DNA of 64,000 nt from Blautia hansenii (GTDB lineage Bacteria > Bacillota > Clostridia > Lachnospirales > Lachnospiraceae): NCBI RefSeq assembly GCF_013304445.1, contig NZ_JAAITA010000012.1:32634-96633 (forward strand). Direction: 5' to 3'. Of the stretch, positions 8,935 to 17,123 are shown in pieces; position 1 is the stretch's first letter; every line of letters starts with the position of its first letter. Below the pieces are notes generated by a model. It saw nothing but the letters and a program-made list of their open reading frames with translations, was not told where the DNA came from and did not search any database. The translations under genes were made by a program, and so were the position numbers.

Positions 8935-9756
8935 TTACATACGGGATAGCGCAGCCGTCAAAAGCCGCTTGAAATCCGGGGCTTTTTGGTCTGCTATCTC
9001 CTGTACCTCTTTATGGTTTAAAGGGGTTTCGCTCATGCCGCAGGCCAGATTGGTAATACAGGAAATTCCGCAGATTTTCATGCCGCAGTGATTGGCCGCC
9101 ACAGCCTCGCAGGCCGTACTCATACCTACTGCGTCTGCACCCAGAATTCTGCACATACGCACTTCTGCCGGAGATTCGTAATTGGGACCGGTAAGCTGGA
9201 TATAAACCCCTTTCTGAAGAGGAATCCGCAATTCTTCTGCCGTGCTCTCTAAAAGCTTCTGCAAATCCTTATCATAGATTTCACTCATATCGCTGAACTG
9301 CTCTCCCAGTTCTTCCACATTGGAGCCAATCAGCGGCGATGGGACAAAGGAGGAAATCTGGTCTGTAATCATCATAAAATCTCCCGGCCGGAAGTCAAAA
9401 TTCACTCCTCCCGCCGCATTGGTAAGAAACAGAATCTCGGCTCCCAAAAGCTTCATCAGACGCACCGGAAGCACCACATCTGTAATGGAATACCCCTCAT
9501 AATAGTGAACTCTGCCCTGCATAATGATAACAGGCACGCCCTTTACATATCCAAGGACGAATCGTCCCTTGTGTCCCGGTACGGTAGACACGGGAAAGCC
9601 CTGTATTTCTTCGTATGGTATGATTTGGTGAATTTCTATCTCTTCTGCATAGTCTCCCAGACCGGAGCCTAGAATCAGCGCCACCTTTGGCACAAAGTCT
9701 GTCTTCTGCCGGATACTGGCCAGACAGCCCTGGAGTTTTTCGTATACCGGATGCAT
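8935..9756 (-). CDS. purine nucleoside phosphorylase (trimeric PNP-I type)
   Basis: 273 aa, typical of trimeric inosine/guanosine phosphorylases. Phosphate site LILGSGLGDYAE (27-38), GRVHYYEGY near 82, TNAAGGVN near 115, the purine site YESPAEVRM near 194 and VGMSTACEAVAANH near 212 are present. It splits purine nucleosides into base and ribose-1-phosphate for salvage. Its end is 30 nt upstream of polA. A terminator separates it from galT. Confidence 0.93.
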   Translation of the reverse strand: MHPVYEKLQGCLASIRQKTDFVPKVALILGSGLGDYAEEIEIHQIIPYEEIQGFPVSTVPGHKGRFVLGYVKGVPVIIMQGRVHYYEGYSITDVVLPVRLMKLLGAEILFLTNAAGGVNFDFRPGDFMMITDQISSFVPSPLIGSNVEELGEQFSDMSEIYDKDLQKLLESTAEELRIPLQKGVYIQLTGPNYESPAEVRMCRILGADAVGMSTACEAVAANHCGMKICGISCITNLACGMSETPLNHKEVQEIADQKAPDFKRLLTAALSRM

Positions 9757-9800
9757 AACTATCCCTCTTTTCTTTGTTTATCAAGTAGTATAGCATAAAA

Positions 9801-9842
9801 AAAACAAAAAAGACAGGCAGGACACCTATCTTTTTTGTTTTT
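9801..9842. terminator. rho-independent terminator after galT
   Basis: Long hairpin with arms AAAACAAAAAAGA..AGG and CCT..TCTTTTTTGTTTT around a short loop. It can act in both directions and lies just downstream of galT on the minus strand. Confidence 0.75.
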
Positions 9843-9852
9843 CTCTTTAGAA

Positions 9853-11340
9853 TTATAAAGCGTGGATAAAACGCTGGAACGCTTCCCGGCCCTCTTCCGT
9901 GCATTTGTAAACCCCTGCGTCTTCCAGCACATGGACAAAGACCTGTCCCACTTCTTCCTGCAGAATGTCCATCACATTGTCCTTGGTAAGGTTTGGATAT
10001 TTCGGCAAAAATTCTTTTACCCAGTCTGCATGTTTTACCAGCATTTCATGTTGTGCAGGGTCTTTTCCTTCCAGCAGGCAGGAAGCCAGAAGCTCCAGTT
10101 CCTCTTTCAGTCTGGCTGGCAGTACTGCCAGACCCATAACTTCAATTAAGCCGATATTCTCTTTCTTGATATGGTGGTAGGCTGCATGAGGGTGATACAG
10201 TCCCAGTGGGTGTTCTTCTGTGGTAATATTATTGCGCAGAGTCAGATCCAGTTCAAAAAACTCTCCTCTTTTTCTTGCAATCGGTGTAATCGTGTTGTGA
10301 AGTTCTCCTTCTGTCTCAGCAAAGATAAACGCCTCTTCATCGGTGTAGCCTCTCCACACCTCCAGTACATGGCTGGCCAAATCAATCAGCCGTTTTTCAT
10401 CTTTGCTGCGAATTCTCAGCACAGACAACGGCCATTTTACAATGCCGGCCTCTACATCTTCGTATCCCGAAATGGTGACTTCCTTTTCCATAGGTGCCTT
10501 TTCCATAGCAAAGGTATAATGTCCGCCCTGGAAATGGTCGTGGCTTAAAATAGAACCTCCTACAATGGGAAGGTCTGCATTGGAACCCAGAAAATAGTGA
10601 GGAAACAGCTTGATAAAGTCAAACAGCTTTACAAAGGTATTTCGCTCAATTTTCATAGGTACATGCTGTCCGTTAAACACAATACAATGCTCATTGTAAT
10701 ACACATAAGGAGAATACTGAAAGCCCCACTGGCAATCATTTATGGTAATGGGAATAATCCGGTGATTCTCTCTGGCCGGGTGATTCAACCGTCCTGCATA
10801 ACCTTCGTTCTCCATACACAGCAGGCATTTGGGATAGCTGCTCTGCTTTGCGTTCTTTGCTGCAGCAATGGCTTTTGGGTCTTTTTCCGGCTTGGACAGA
10901 TTGATAGTAATGTCAATAGTACCGTACGGGCTGTCCACGGTCCATTTTCTGTCCTTTTTAATGCGGTAGCGGCGGATATAATCGCTGTCCTGGCTTAATT
11001 TGTAAAAATAATCCGTAGCCTCCTGAGGGCTCTTTTCGTATTCTTTCCAGAATTTTTCCTGCACCTGGGACGGACGGGGCATGAGACAGTTCATAATCTT
11101 TGTATCAAACAAGTCCCGGTATCCGATGCTGTCTTCGATAATGTTTCTCTTTACCGCCTCATCCAGAAGACTTTTTAAAATCGTCTCCAAATCGGCACAG
11201 ATTTCTTCCTGCGGCTCTTGGTATTCGTCCTCATGGAACATATCCAGCAGCAGGTTGATGGTATAATTTTTTTCACAGGGCGGCACCAGTCCTGCATCCA
11301 TTCCATACTGCACCAAATCTCTGATATCTTTATTCAACAT
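9853..11340 (-). CDS. galT: UTP-hexose-1-phosphate uridylyltransferase, Gram-positive type
   Basis: 495 aa from MLNKDIRDLV; the GGGAGG site 7 nt upstream decides this start over an earlier in-frame ATG. The length and sequence fit the class II GalT of Firmicutes rather than the short E. coli type. The nucleotidyl-transfer His motif is in ILSHDHFQGGHYTFAM near residue 282. The enzyme links galactose-1-phosphate to UDP in the Leloir pathway. No galK or galE is adjacent. It has its own promoter and terminator, so it is a single-gene unit. Confidence 0.93.
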   Translation of the reverse strand: MLNKDIRDLVQYGMDAGLVPPCEKNYTINLLLDMFHEDEYQEPQEEICADLETILKSLLDEAVKRNIIEDSIGYRDLFDTKIMNCLMPRPSQVQEKFWKEYEKSPQEATDYFYKLSQDSDYIRRYRIKKDRKWTVDSPYGTIDITINLSKPEKDPKAIAAAKNAKQSSYPKCLLCMENEGYAGRLNHPARENHRIIPITINDCQWGFQYSPYVYYNEHCIVFNGQHVPMKIERNTFVKLFDFIKLFPHYFLGSNADLPIVGGSILSHDHFQGGHYTFAMEKAPMEKEVTISGYEDVEAGIVKWPLSVLRIRSKDEKRLIDLASHVLEVWRGYTDEEAFIFAETEGELHNTITPIARKRGEFFELDLTLRNNITTEEHPLGLYHPHAAYHHIKKENIGLIEVMGLAVLPARLKEELELLASCLLEGKDPAQHEMLVKHADWVKEFLPKYPNLTKDNVMDILQEEVGQVFVHVLEDAGVYKCTEEGREAFQRFIHAL

Positions 11341-11453
11341 ATTTGCTTCCTCCCAATTCTGTTGTGTCATCCTGTAAAACAGACCTGCACAATTCCCTTC
11401 TCTCATTTAAAACAGTTTTTATGTTTTAATTCATCTTTCTTGTTTATAACGAA

Positions 11454-11481
11454 ATTATAGCACAGAAAAACAAGATGTAAA
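11454..11481 (-). promoter_or_regulatory. sigma-A promoter of galT
   Basis: Minus strand TTTACA (11476-11481), 16 bp, TATAAT (11454-11459), about 110 nt upstream of the galT start. Confidence 0.65.
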
Positions 11482-11511
11482 GCCCTTTTTCAAAGAAATC
11501 CCGTCTCCGCC

Positions 11512-12423
11512 TTAATATTTCAGGCGCATAACCAAATCCTGGGGATAATCTCCGAAACAGTTCCCAAAAATATTCACACCCCCTACATGCTCTGCGTCCT
11601 CCTTAATGCCGATGCGCACTGACACATAAGGTCCCTCGGCCAAAGCATACGCTTCAATTCCCCGTCCGCTGACCTGCAGACCGTCCAGGTAAGTACCGGT
11701 CTCATCAATGTGCCAGTTTTTCAGATTACCATACTGGCTGTTTTTATCTTCCCACCAGTCCGGATTTAACTTCCCCCTTCTCCCTCCAAAATCCGAAGGG
11801 CAAGTCCAGGTTCCCGCCTCTATGCCGTTAATCCAGAGTGTGATATCCGAAGGACAGTCCAGATTGTAATCCGCTGTTTCTGAACATAACTCTGCAGAAA
11901 AATCCAGAGACTTTACCGGCTCCTTCTGCATACCCGCATTGGGGAAACGGTATTCCAGATAACCGGAGGAAAACCACACCAGCTTGGCCGTGGTCCGTCT
12001 GGGGTCGTAAAAGCAGCGCGGCTCATCCTCTCCGTCAATATACTCTTCTTCATTTACCATACCGCAGGTAGGAGTAATTTTATAATCCACATAATTTCCT
12101 ACAGGCATGGAAATCACTTCTTCCCTCTGCTCCTTGGATTTTTTCTGTAAATCCAGCACCACACTGGTTTCCTGACGGATACACAGCTTCATGTAGCCCC
12201 GAATACCCGGCTTTAGCTCTGTGCGGATAAGTTCCGCCTCCTCCAGCACCCGTACATGAAGCGCTGCGGAAGAAGCAGGAATGTTCAAAAACTCTGCAAT
12301 TTCATTGACACACAAAGGTCCTTCCTGCAGAAGTCCCAGAATTTTCAGTCTGATTTCCGAAGACAGCGCCTTTCCAAGTGCCATCAATTCCTTTTCCTCT
12401 TCCAGATTGATTCGTTTACCCAT
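11512..12423 (-). CDS. ArsR-type HTH regulator with large C-terminal domain
   Basis: 303 aa. Residues 8-90 form a winged helix of the ArsR/HTH_20 type (ALGKALSSEIRLKILGLLQE, then EIAEFLNIPASSAALHVRVL). The remaining 200 residues are beta-rich and aromatic (WFSSGYLEYRFPNAGM, WTCPSDFGGRRGKLNPDWW). They look like a ligand-binding domain, possibly for carbohydrates, but I do not recognise it. It lacks the metal-binding Cys pattern of classical ArsR. It has its own promoter; no target gene is obvious. Confidence 0.75.
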   Translation of the reverse strand: MGKRINLEEEKELMALGKALSSEIRLKILGLLQEGPLCVNEIAEFLNIPASSAALHVRVLEEAELIRTELKPGIRGYMKLCIRQETSVVLDLQKKSKEQREEVISMPVGNYVDYKITPTCGMVNEEEYIDGEDEPRCFYDPRRTTAKLVWFSSGYLEYRFPNAGMQKEPVKSLDFSAELCSETADYNLDCPSDITLWINGIEAGTWTCPSDFGGRRGKLNPDWWEDKNSQYGNLKNWHIDETGTYLDGLQVSGRGIEAYALAEGPYVSVRIGIKEDAEHVGGVNIFGNCFGDYPQDLVMRLKY

Positions 12424-12461
12424 TTTGCAACACCCTCGCTGTTCTTAAATCTCTTTTCTTC

Positions 12462-12491
12462 ATTGTACCCTCGCCCCTCCCGCCTTGTCAA
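12462..12491 (-). promoter_or_regulatory. promoter of the ArsR-type gene
   Basis: Minus strand TTGACA (12486-12491), 18-bp G-rich spacer, TACAAT (12462-12467). Confidence 0.65.
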
Positions 12492-12501
12492 TGACACAAG
12501 C

Positions 12502-12527
12502 AAAAACACCCCGGATTTCTCCGGGGC
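12502..12527 (-). terminator. terminator of the GntR-ABC operon
   Basis: Minus strand hairpin CCCCGGA-4 nt-TCCGGGG (12509-12526), then TGTTTTT. Classic rho-independent form, directly after the permease stop. Confidence 0.85.
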
Positions 12528-12544
12528 GCCTGCTATACAAACGG

Positions 12545-14659
12545 TTAGTCAAAATTCAGATTTTTCAGAATGTCTTCCACACTTTCATCCCCCATAAGAT
12601 ATACATTCGGAGATGCGTATTCTCTGTTTTTCCATAAAATGTTTACCATAATATCATATTCCACACGACTGTCCACACCATAGCGACAGTCCTCATAAGT
12701 AAGATGCTCGGAGAGTGTTTCTATCTGGGCATTGTCTTTGATTTCTACAGTCTTCTCCTGCTCTTCGTTCCAGAAACTCAGAGTCAGAGCCTCAACCTGC
12801 TCACTATCTATGGTTACCAATACCTCTTCTCCCGCTTCTTTTAAAAGTCCCATGGTCTTTGTAAAGTTCTCATAAATCGGAAGGGAGTAGCTGGTGGTAT
12901 ACGTATCGTTTCCATAATCCTTCCGCTCTTTTTCTGTTATCAAATAACCCACAACCCGGTTTTCGCAGCTTTCCTGAAAACTCATATTTTCCAGTTCTGT
13001 CTTATACGTCTTGTAAATTTCTTCCAGCTCGCTTCTGCCCCCGGAAATCTGTTTTCTCGACTCATAAAAAGTATCCAGGTATAAATAATCTATGTCCTCT
13101 GCCTTCTGATAGCTGGTGGGCAGCATTTTTTCCCTGTAACTCCAGTCATCATACACGGCTGTTATCTGAGAAATCACTTCTTCGGTTTCCGGAATCATAT
13201 AAGCCCGGTAAACGGTTCTGCCTGATTTCAGATGATAAGCCACATACACGGAAACAAGGGTTTCTCCCTGACTGTTCTGATTTGTAACATAATCCATAGG
13301 AGTTGCATACACAGACTCTCTTAATTCCGGCGCTGTCCCATAATCTATCTTTTTTTCTTCTCTGCTGGCTTCTACTCCCATTTTTGCCAATTCATATATA
13401 GGTGCAAAGTCTTTTATCCTGGTTTTTTTCAGGAAATCACCCTCTGCATTTCTGTAATTGGTAAAATAGTCTTCACTATAGGAAAATCTTCCATTGATGC
13501 TTGGGAAATACACGGACATAGTTTCTATTTTTTCTTTTTTCGGAAGATAAGAATCATACCCTGTAATATCCATCTTATAGCCCGTCAGCACAAGAAGCAC
13601 CGCAGCCAGCACCATGCCTGACGAAACACGGGGACGCAGGCTTTTTCTAAGATCCATGGTATACAAAAATTCAAAAGCCACGGACAGAACCAAGCTTACA
13701 ATCAATACGGCAATCACCAGCCAGACAAAACTGTGTGTCATACCGGAACTGAAAAGCAGGGCCGTCACAAGAGCAATGGGAATGATACAGCAGACCTTAA
13801 TCAACGGCTGCAACTTCTGAAAAGCAATGGCTTTATGATAGCTTTCCGACGGACGGATTTTATAAATACAGATATCCGCTGCAAGAAGTACCACAGCCAG
13901 CACCACATGCAGAATTATCAACTGTTTCTGCAGCTGGGGCGCAATTAGCAGGGTATCCGCAACACCAATATAAGAAATTACAGGACTTAAAAAATATTCC
14001 ATACTGGAATTTCCGAAATTCCCCATGGTATATAAAAAACGATCATTCAACATCTGATAAGCCATATACACCAGCCAGCCATAACTCATCATGCCCAAAA
14101 AGGCCAGAAGCGCTGTAAACAGATTTCCCGTAAGCAAAACAGCAAGTATAGCCGCACTGTAAATCACCACAAAGAATAAAATGTGAATCCCCATGGCTTG
14201 AAACAGCGTTGCCGCCGTCTGTTCGCTGAAACCACCGTAAACCGCACCTACCAGGCAGGTCAAAGCCACGGATACCAGATACGGCAGCAGGAAGGTCAAA
14301 AATCCACTGGAGAAGGAAATCATAAAAAGTTCCTCTCTCTTTAAGGGCAGGCTGTGGTAAAAGTCAGTCTTCTTTCCTGCATGCAGGTAGGAAAAACCCG
14401 TCATAGCCAGCAGCACAGCCGCGCCGATAACCACTATCTGTACACCCGGATTGGTGGAATCCAGGCATTTTAAAAGCATCTCCTGCGAGGAATTCAAAGA
14501 ACTTCCCATAGCAGGGTACTGCAAAGGTGCCAGTTCCATCTGCATGATTGTGTAAGCAGGAAGCACAGCCAGCATGGACACAGACAGTAAAATCAGCAGA
14601 TAAAAATTTCTGCGGATGTTTTCTTTTATGCTGTTAAATAAATAATTTCTTGATGTCAT
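12545..14659 (-). CDS. ABC transporter permease with extracytoplasmic DUF6449-like region
   Basis: 704 aa. The N-terminal half (about 18-365) carries a dozen hydrophobic segments (NFYLLILLSVSMLAVLPAYT, LLAMTGFSYLHAGKKTDFYHS). The LPLKREELF loop contacts the ATPase in this family. From about 370 on there is a soluble, mainly extracellular region. It is the membrane partner of the upstream ATPase and is controlled by a YtrA-type GntR repressor. Such systems often answer cell-envelope antibiotics (inference). Its ATG overlaps the present ATPase stop (ATGA). Confidence 0.8.
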   Translation of the reverse strand: MTSRNYLFNSIKENIRRNFYLLILLSVSMLAVLPAYTIMQMELAPLQYPAMGSSLNSSQEMLLKCLDSTNPGVQIVVIGAAVLLAMTGFSYLHAGKKTDFYHSLPLKREELFMISFSSGFLTFLLPYLVSVALTCLVGAVYGGFSEQTAATLFQAMGIHILFFVVIYSAAILAVLLTGNLFTALLAFLGMMSYGWLVYMAYQMLNDRFLYTMGNFGNSSMEYFLSPVISYIGVADTLLIAPQLQKQLIILHVVLAVVLLAADICIYKIRPSESYHKAIAFQKLQPLIKVCCIIPIALVTALLFSSGMTHSFVWLVIAVLIVSLVLSVAFEFLYTMDLRKSLRPRVSSGMVLAAVLLVLTGYKMDITGYDSYLPKKEKIETMSVYFPSINGRFSYSEDYFTNYRNAEGDFLKKTRIKDFAPIYELAKMGVEASREEKKIDYGTAPELRESVYATPMDYVTNQNSQGETLVSVYVAYHLKSGRTVYRAYMIPETEEVISQITAVYDDWSYREKMLPTSYQKAEDIDYLYLDTFYESRKQISGGRSELEEIYKTYKTELENMSFQESCENRVVGYLITEKERKDYGNDTYTTSYSLPIYENFTKTMGLLKEAGEEVLVTIDSEQVEALTLSFWNEEQEKTVEIKDNAQIETLSEHLTYEDCRYGVDSRVEYDIMVNILWKNREYASPNVYLMGDESVEDILKNLNFD

Positions 14660-15537
14660 ATCCAGCTACCTCCGTTTCGCTGATAAAGATTTCTTCTAAA
14701 GTAAGAGGAATGGCTTCTGCAAAAAGCGGGTTCTTCTTCTGAATTTTCTCCAGAATTTCTTCCTGCTCCCCCCCGCACAACCATAGTCAGCAGAGACAGC
14801 CTTTTCTCATACTGCATGATATCCAGTTCCCTCAGCAGCAGTTCTTCATCCGCGGCTTCAGAAAGCACGCACTGCACTTTATGAATATGCAGCTTCATTT
14901 CCTCCACGTCCTTGGAAAGCAGCACACCGCCTCTGTGAAGCAGTCCCACATGGTCGCAGATGTCTTCCAGTTCCCTCAGGTTATGAGAGGCAATAATCGG
15001 GGTAAATTCCCTTTCTGATACCTCGTAGGCCAAAATACTCTTGGCAGCCTGGCGCATCACCGGATCCAGACCGTCAAAGGTTTCATCACAGAACAAATAT
15101 TTCGTTCCTGCACAGACGCCCAGAAGCATGGCGGCCTGACGTTTCATACCCTTGGAAAACGTACTGATTTTCCTCTTTTTTTCCAGTCCCAGTTTGTCTG
15201 CCAGCTTTTCCACACGGGCAACATCGTATCTCGGATAGTACATGGAAAAATATCTGGCCATATCGCAGATGCTGCTGTTTTGGAAGAAATAGGAGGAATC
15301 CGGCAAAAAGAAAATCTCTCTTTTGCAGGCGGGATTCTCATATACTTCCTGTCCGTCTACCAGAATCTTTCCGCTGTCCTGTCTGAGCACACCGGCCAGT
15401 ATACGCAGCAGAGTACTTTTTCCAGCGCCGTTAGTGCCTGCCAGACCAAAAATACTATTGTCTGTAATAGTCAGGGAAACTTCGTTCACTGCCTTTATTT
15501 CTCCGAATGTTTTGCACAGTTTTTCTGTTTTTATCAT
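14656..15537 (-). CDS. ABC transporter ATP-binding protein, probable frameshift near the 3' end
   Basis: As read: 293 aa with Walker A GTNGAGKST, a signature region reading ISTFSKGMKRQAAML, Walker B LFCDETFDGLDP and the H-loop ASHNLRELED. After residue 242 (LTMVVRG) the frame turns to low-complexity, non-family sequence. A run of seven G (14768-14774, C on the plus strand) sits exactly there. With six G the frame reads EQEEILEKIQKK, then LTLEEIFISETEVAGYD, the usual C-terminus of these ATPases, and stops at 14634-14636 inside the permease gene. Either the gene is mutated or phase-variable, or the base run is a sequence error. It pairs with the downstream permease. Confidence 0.85.
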   Translation of the reverse strand: MIKTEKLCKTFGEIKAVNEVSLTITDNSIFGLAGTNGAGKSTLLRILAGVLRQDSGKILVDGQEVYENPACKREIFFLPDSSYFFQNSSICDMARYFSMYYPRYDVARVEKLADKLGLEKKRKISTFSKGMKRQAAMLLGVCAGTKYLFCDETFDGLDPVMRQAAKSILAYEVSEREFTPIIASHNLRELEDICDHVGLLHRGGVLLSKDVEEMKLHIHKVQCVLSEAADEELLLRELDIMQYEKRLSLLTMVVRGGAGRNSGENSEEEPAFCRSHSSYFRRNLYQRNGGSWI

Positions 15538-15905
15538 GATTTACCCTCCTCATAGAACTCCGCTGCTTTTTCCAGACAAAGTTCTTTTGGTATTTCCAGT
15601 TCCCGTCCTTCCCGTATCAGTTTCTTCAATTTTTCAAAAAATACGGTCTTCTGTTCTTCTTTCAATGCTTGATTTCCTGAAACAAAATTCCCCTTTCCCT
15701 TTACCGGATAAATGTATCCCTGCTGTTCCAGAATGGTATACGCTTTCTGAATGGTATTGGGATTGATAGAAAGTTCTGTTGCCAAAGAACGAACCGACGG
15801 CATCTTGGTATCTGCCTCCATAATTCCTTTTACAATCAGCATCTGAAACCGTTCTACAATCTGCTCGTATATGGGCTTTCGGTTCTGATAATCAATAACA
15901 ATCAA
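15534..15905 (-). CDS. GntR-family (YtrA-type) transcriptional regulator
   Basis: 123 aa. The winged helix covers residues 10-75 (PIYEQIVERFQMLIVKGIME, then MPSVRSLATELSINPNTIQK). The short C-terminal tail without a FadR/HutC effector domain is characteristic of the YtrA subfamily. It overlaps the ATPase start by 4 nt and leads the operon. It probably represses the operon through the 31-bp palindrome directly upstream. Confidence 0.92.
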   Translation of the reverse strand: MIVIDYQNRKPIYEQIVERFQMLIVKGIMEADTKMPSVRSLATELSINPNTIQKAYTILEQQGYIYPVKGKGNFVSGNQALKEEQKTVFFEKLKKLIREGRELEIPKELCLEKAAEFYEEGKS

Positions 15906-15939
15906 AATGTTTCCTCCTTTCCCAAAATAGAGTTCCGTA

Positions 15940-15970
15940 TTAAGTGTACTAACATTATTAGTACACTTAA
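15940..15970 (-). promoter_or_regulatory. YtrA-type operator: perfect 13-bp inverted repeat
   Basis: TTAAGTGTACTAA, 5-bp centre, then its exact reverse complement. The site begins 1 bp downstream of the -10 and so covers the transcription start. The GTGTA..TACAC form fits operators of YtrA-type GntR repressors. Confidence 0.8.
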
Positions 15971-15971
15971 T

Positions 15972-16000
15972 ACTTTATAAGAGAAAGAGTGATTTGTCAA
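15972..16000 (-). promoter_or_regulatory. sigma-A promoter of the GntR-ABC operon
   Basis: Minus strand TTGACA (15995-16000), 17 bp, TAAAGT (15972-15977), directly adjoining the operator palindrome. Confidence 0.7.
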
Positions 16001-16160
16001 GACCAAATTGTACATATAGGAACAAAAGCGAGTAGAAGAAATACATATTTTTAAATACGAAAAAAGTGCAAATCTTTTTTTCATTTGCACTTTTTTCCAA
16101 TTTACCATTTCCCTTATGAATTTGTTTTGAAAAGTTCGAACCTTTTTCTGTTCTATCTTT

Positions 16161-17111
16161 TTATGGCTCTCCTATGACATTCTGAGGAGCGCCCTCCTGC
16201 CATGCTTTCACATTCTGAAAAGCAATATGCGCCCGTTTTACCATGGCCTCTTTTGTGGCAAAGGCCACATGTGGCGTCACAAGGGTATTTTTTGCATGAA
16301 ACAGAGGGTGGTCTTTAGACACCGGTGGCTCTGTCTCAAACACATCGACCGCAGCCCCTGCGATTTTCCCCTGGTTTAAGGCTTCGGCCAAAGCCTCGCT
16401 GTCCACCACCGGACCTCTTGCCGTATTAATCAGCACAGCACTTTTCTTCATAAGCGCCAGATTTTCCCGGCAAATCAGATGGTGTGTCTCCTTTGTCAAA
16501 GGTGTGTGCAGAGATACAATGTCACAGGTGCCCAAAAGTTCCTCTAACGGCATGTAATGTACCCAGTCAATTTCCTTTTCCGTCCTGCTGTAAGCATAGA
16601 CTTCACAGCCAAAAGCATGAGCAAGCCGCGCCACCCGCAGTCCGATGGCTCCGGTTCCCACTATGCCGAATTTCTTTCCGGCCAATTCAAAGCCTACTAA
16701 CCCGTCCTTGGTTCCCTCCCGGCGTACCGCCTCATTGCAGGCAGGAATGTTCCGGTAAAGGGAAAGCAGCATGCCAAACACCAAATCTGCCACAGCCACG
16801 GTGGAATATCCGGCACAGTTGCAGACCGTCACGCCCTTTTCCCTGCAGGCTTCCAAATCAATATGGTCTACGCCGGTAAAGGCTACTGAAAGCAGTTTCA
16901 GCTTCTGAAAACCCCGAATCACCTGCCCGTTTAAGGGAAGATTGGCAACTACTACCACATCTGCGTCCCGCCCTCTTTCAATCAATATCTCCGTATCCGT
17001 CACTCTGGTATCGTAACACACCAGCTCTGCGGACTTGGGAAGTTTTTCCTCTGCAATGGACAAAAGCTGTTCTTTTTCCACACCCAGAGGTTCTATCACT
17101 ACAATTTTCAT
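16161..17111 (-). CDS. D-isomer-specific 2-hydroxyacid dehydrogenase
   Basis: 316 aa NAD-dependent oxidoreductase. Rossmann motif GIVGTGAIGLRVARLAHAFG (about 147-166), catalytic Arg in LINTARGPVVD (about 229), Glu in VFETEPP (about 258) and His in VTPHVAFA (about 280). There is no ACT domain, so it is not a classical SerA. The substrate could be hydroxypyruvate, glyoxylate or a branched 2-ketoacid. It lies 12 nt downstream of aspartate kinase, so they are probably cotranscribed. Confidence 0.88.
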   Translation of the reverse strand: MKIVVIEPLGVEKEQLLSIAEEKLPKSAELVCYDTRVTDTEILIERGRDADVVVVANLPLNGQVIRGFQKLKLLSVAFTGVDHIDLEACREKGVTVCNCAGYSTVAVADLVFGMLLSLYRNIPACNEAVRREGTKDGLVGFELAGKKFGIVGTGAIGLRVARLAHAFGCEVYAYSRTEKEIDWVHYMPLEELLGTCDIVSLHTPLTKETHHLICRENLALMKKSAVLINTARGPVVDSEALAEALNQGKIAGAAVDVFETEPPVSKDHPLFHAKNTLVTPHVAFATKEAMVKRAHIAFQNVKAWQEGAPQNVIGEP

Positions 17112-17123
17112 ATTCTATGCCTC

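Noticed and set aside
14634..14774. Programmed ribosomal frameshift in the ABC ATPase
   Set aside because: A plain G run with no slippery heptamer plus pseudoknot that I can see; an indel is the simpler reading.
15902..16108. 68-codon minus-strand frame upstream of the GntR gene
   Set aside because: It overlaps the promoter and operator of the operon and has no ribosome site.
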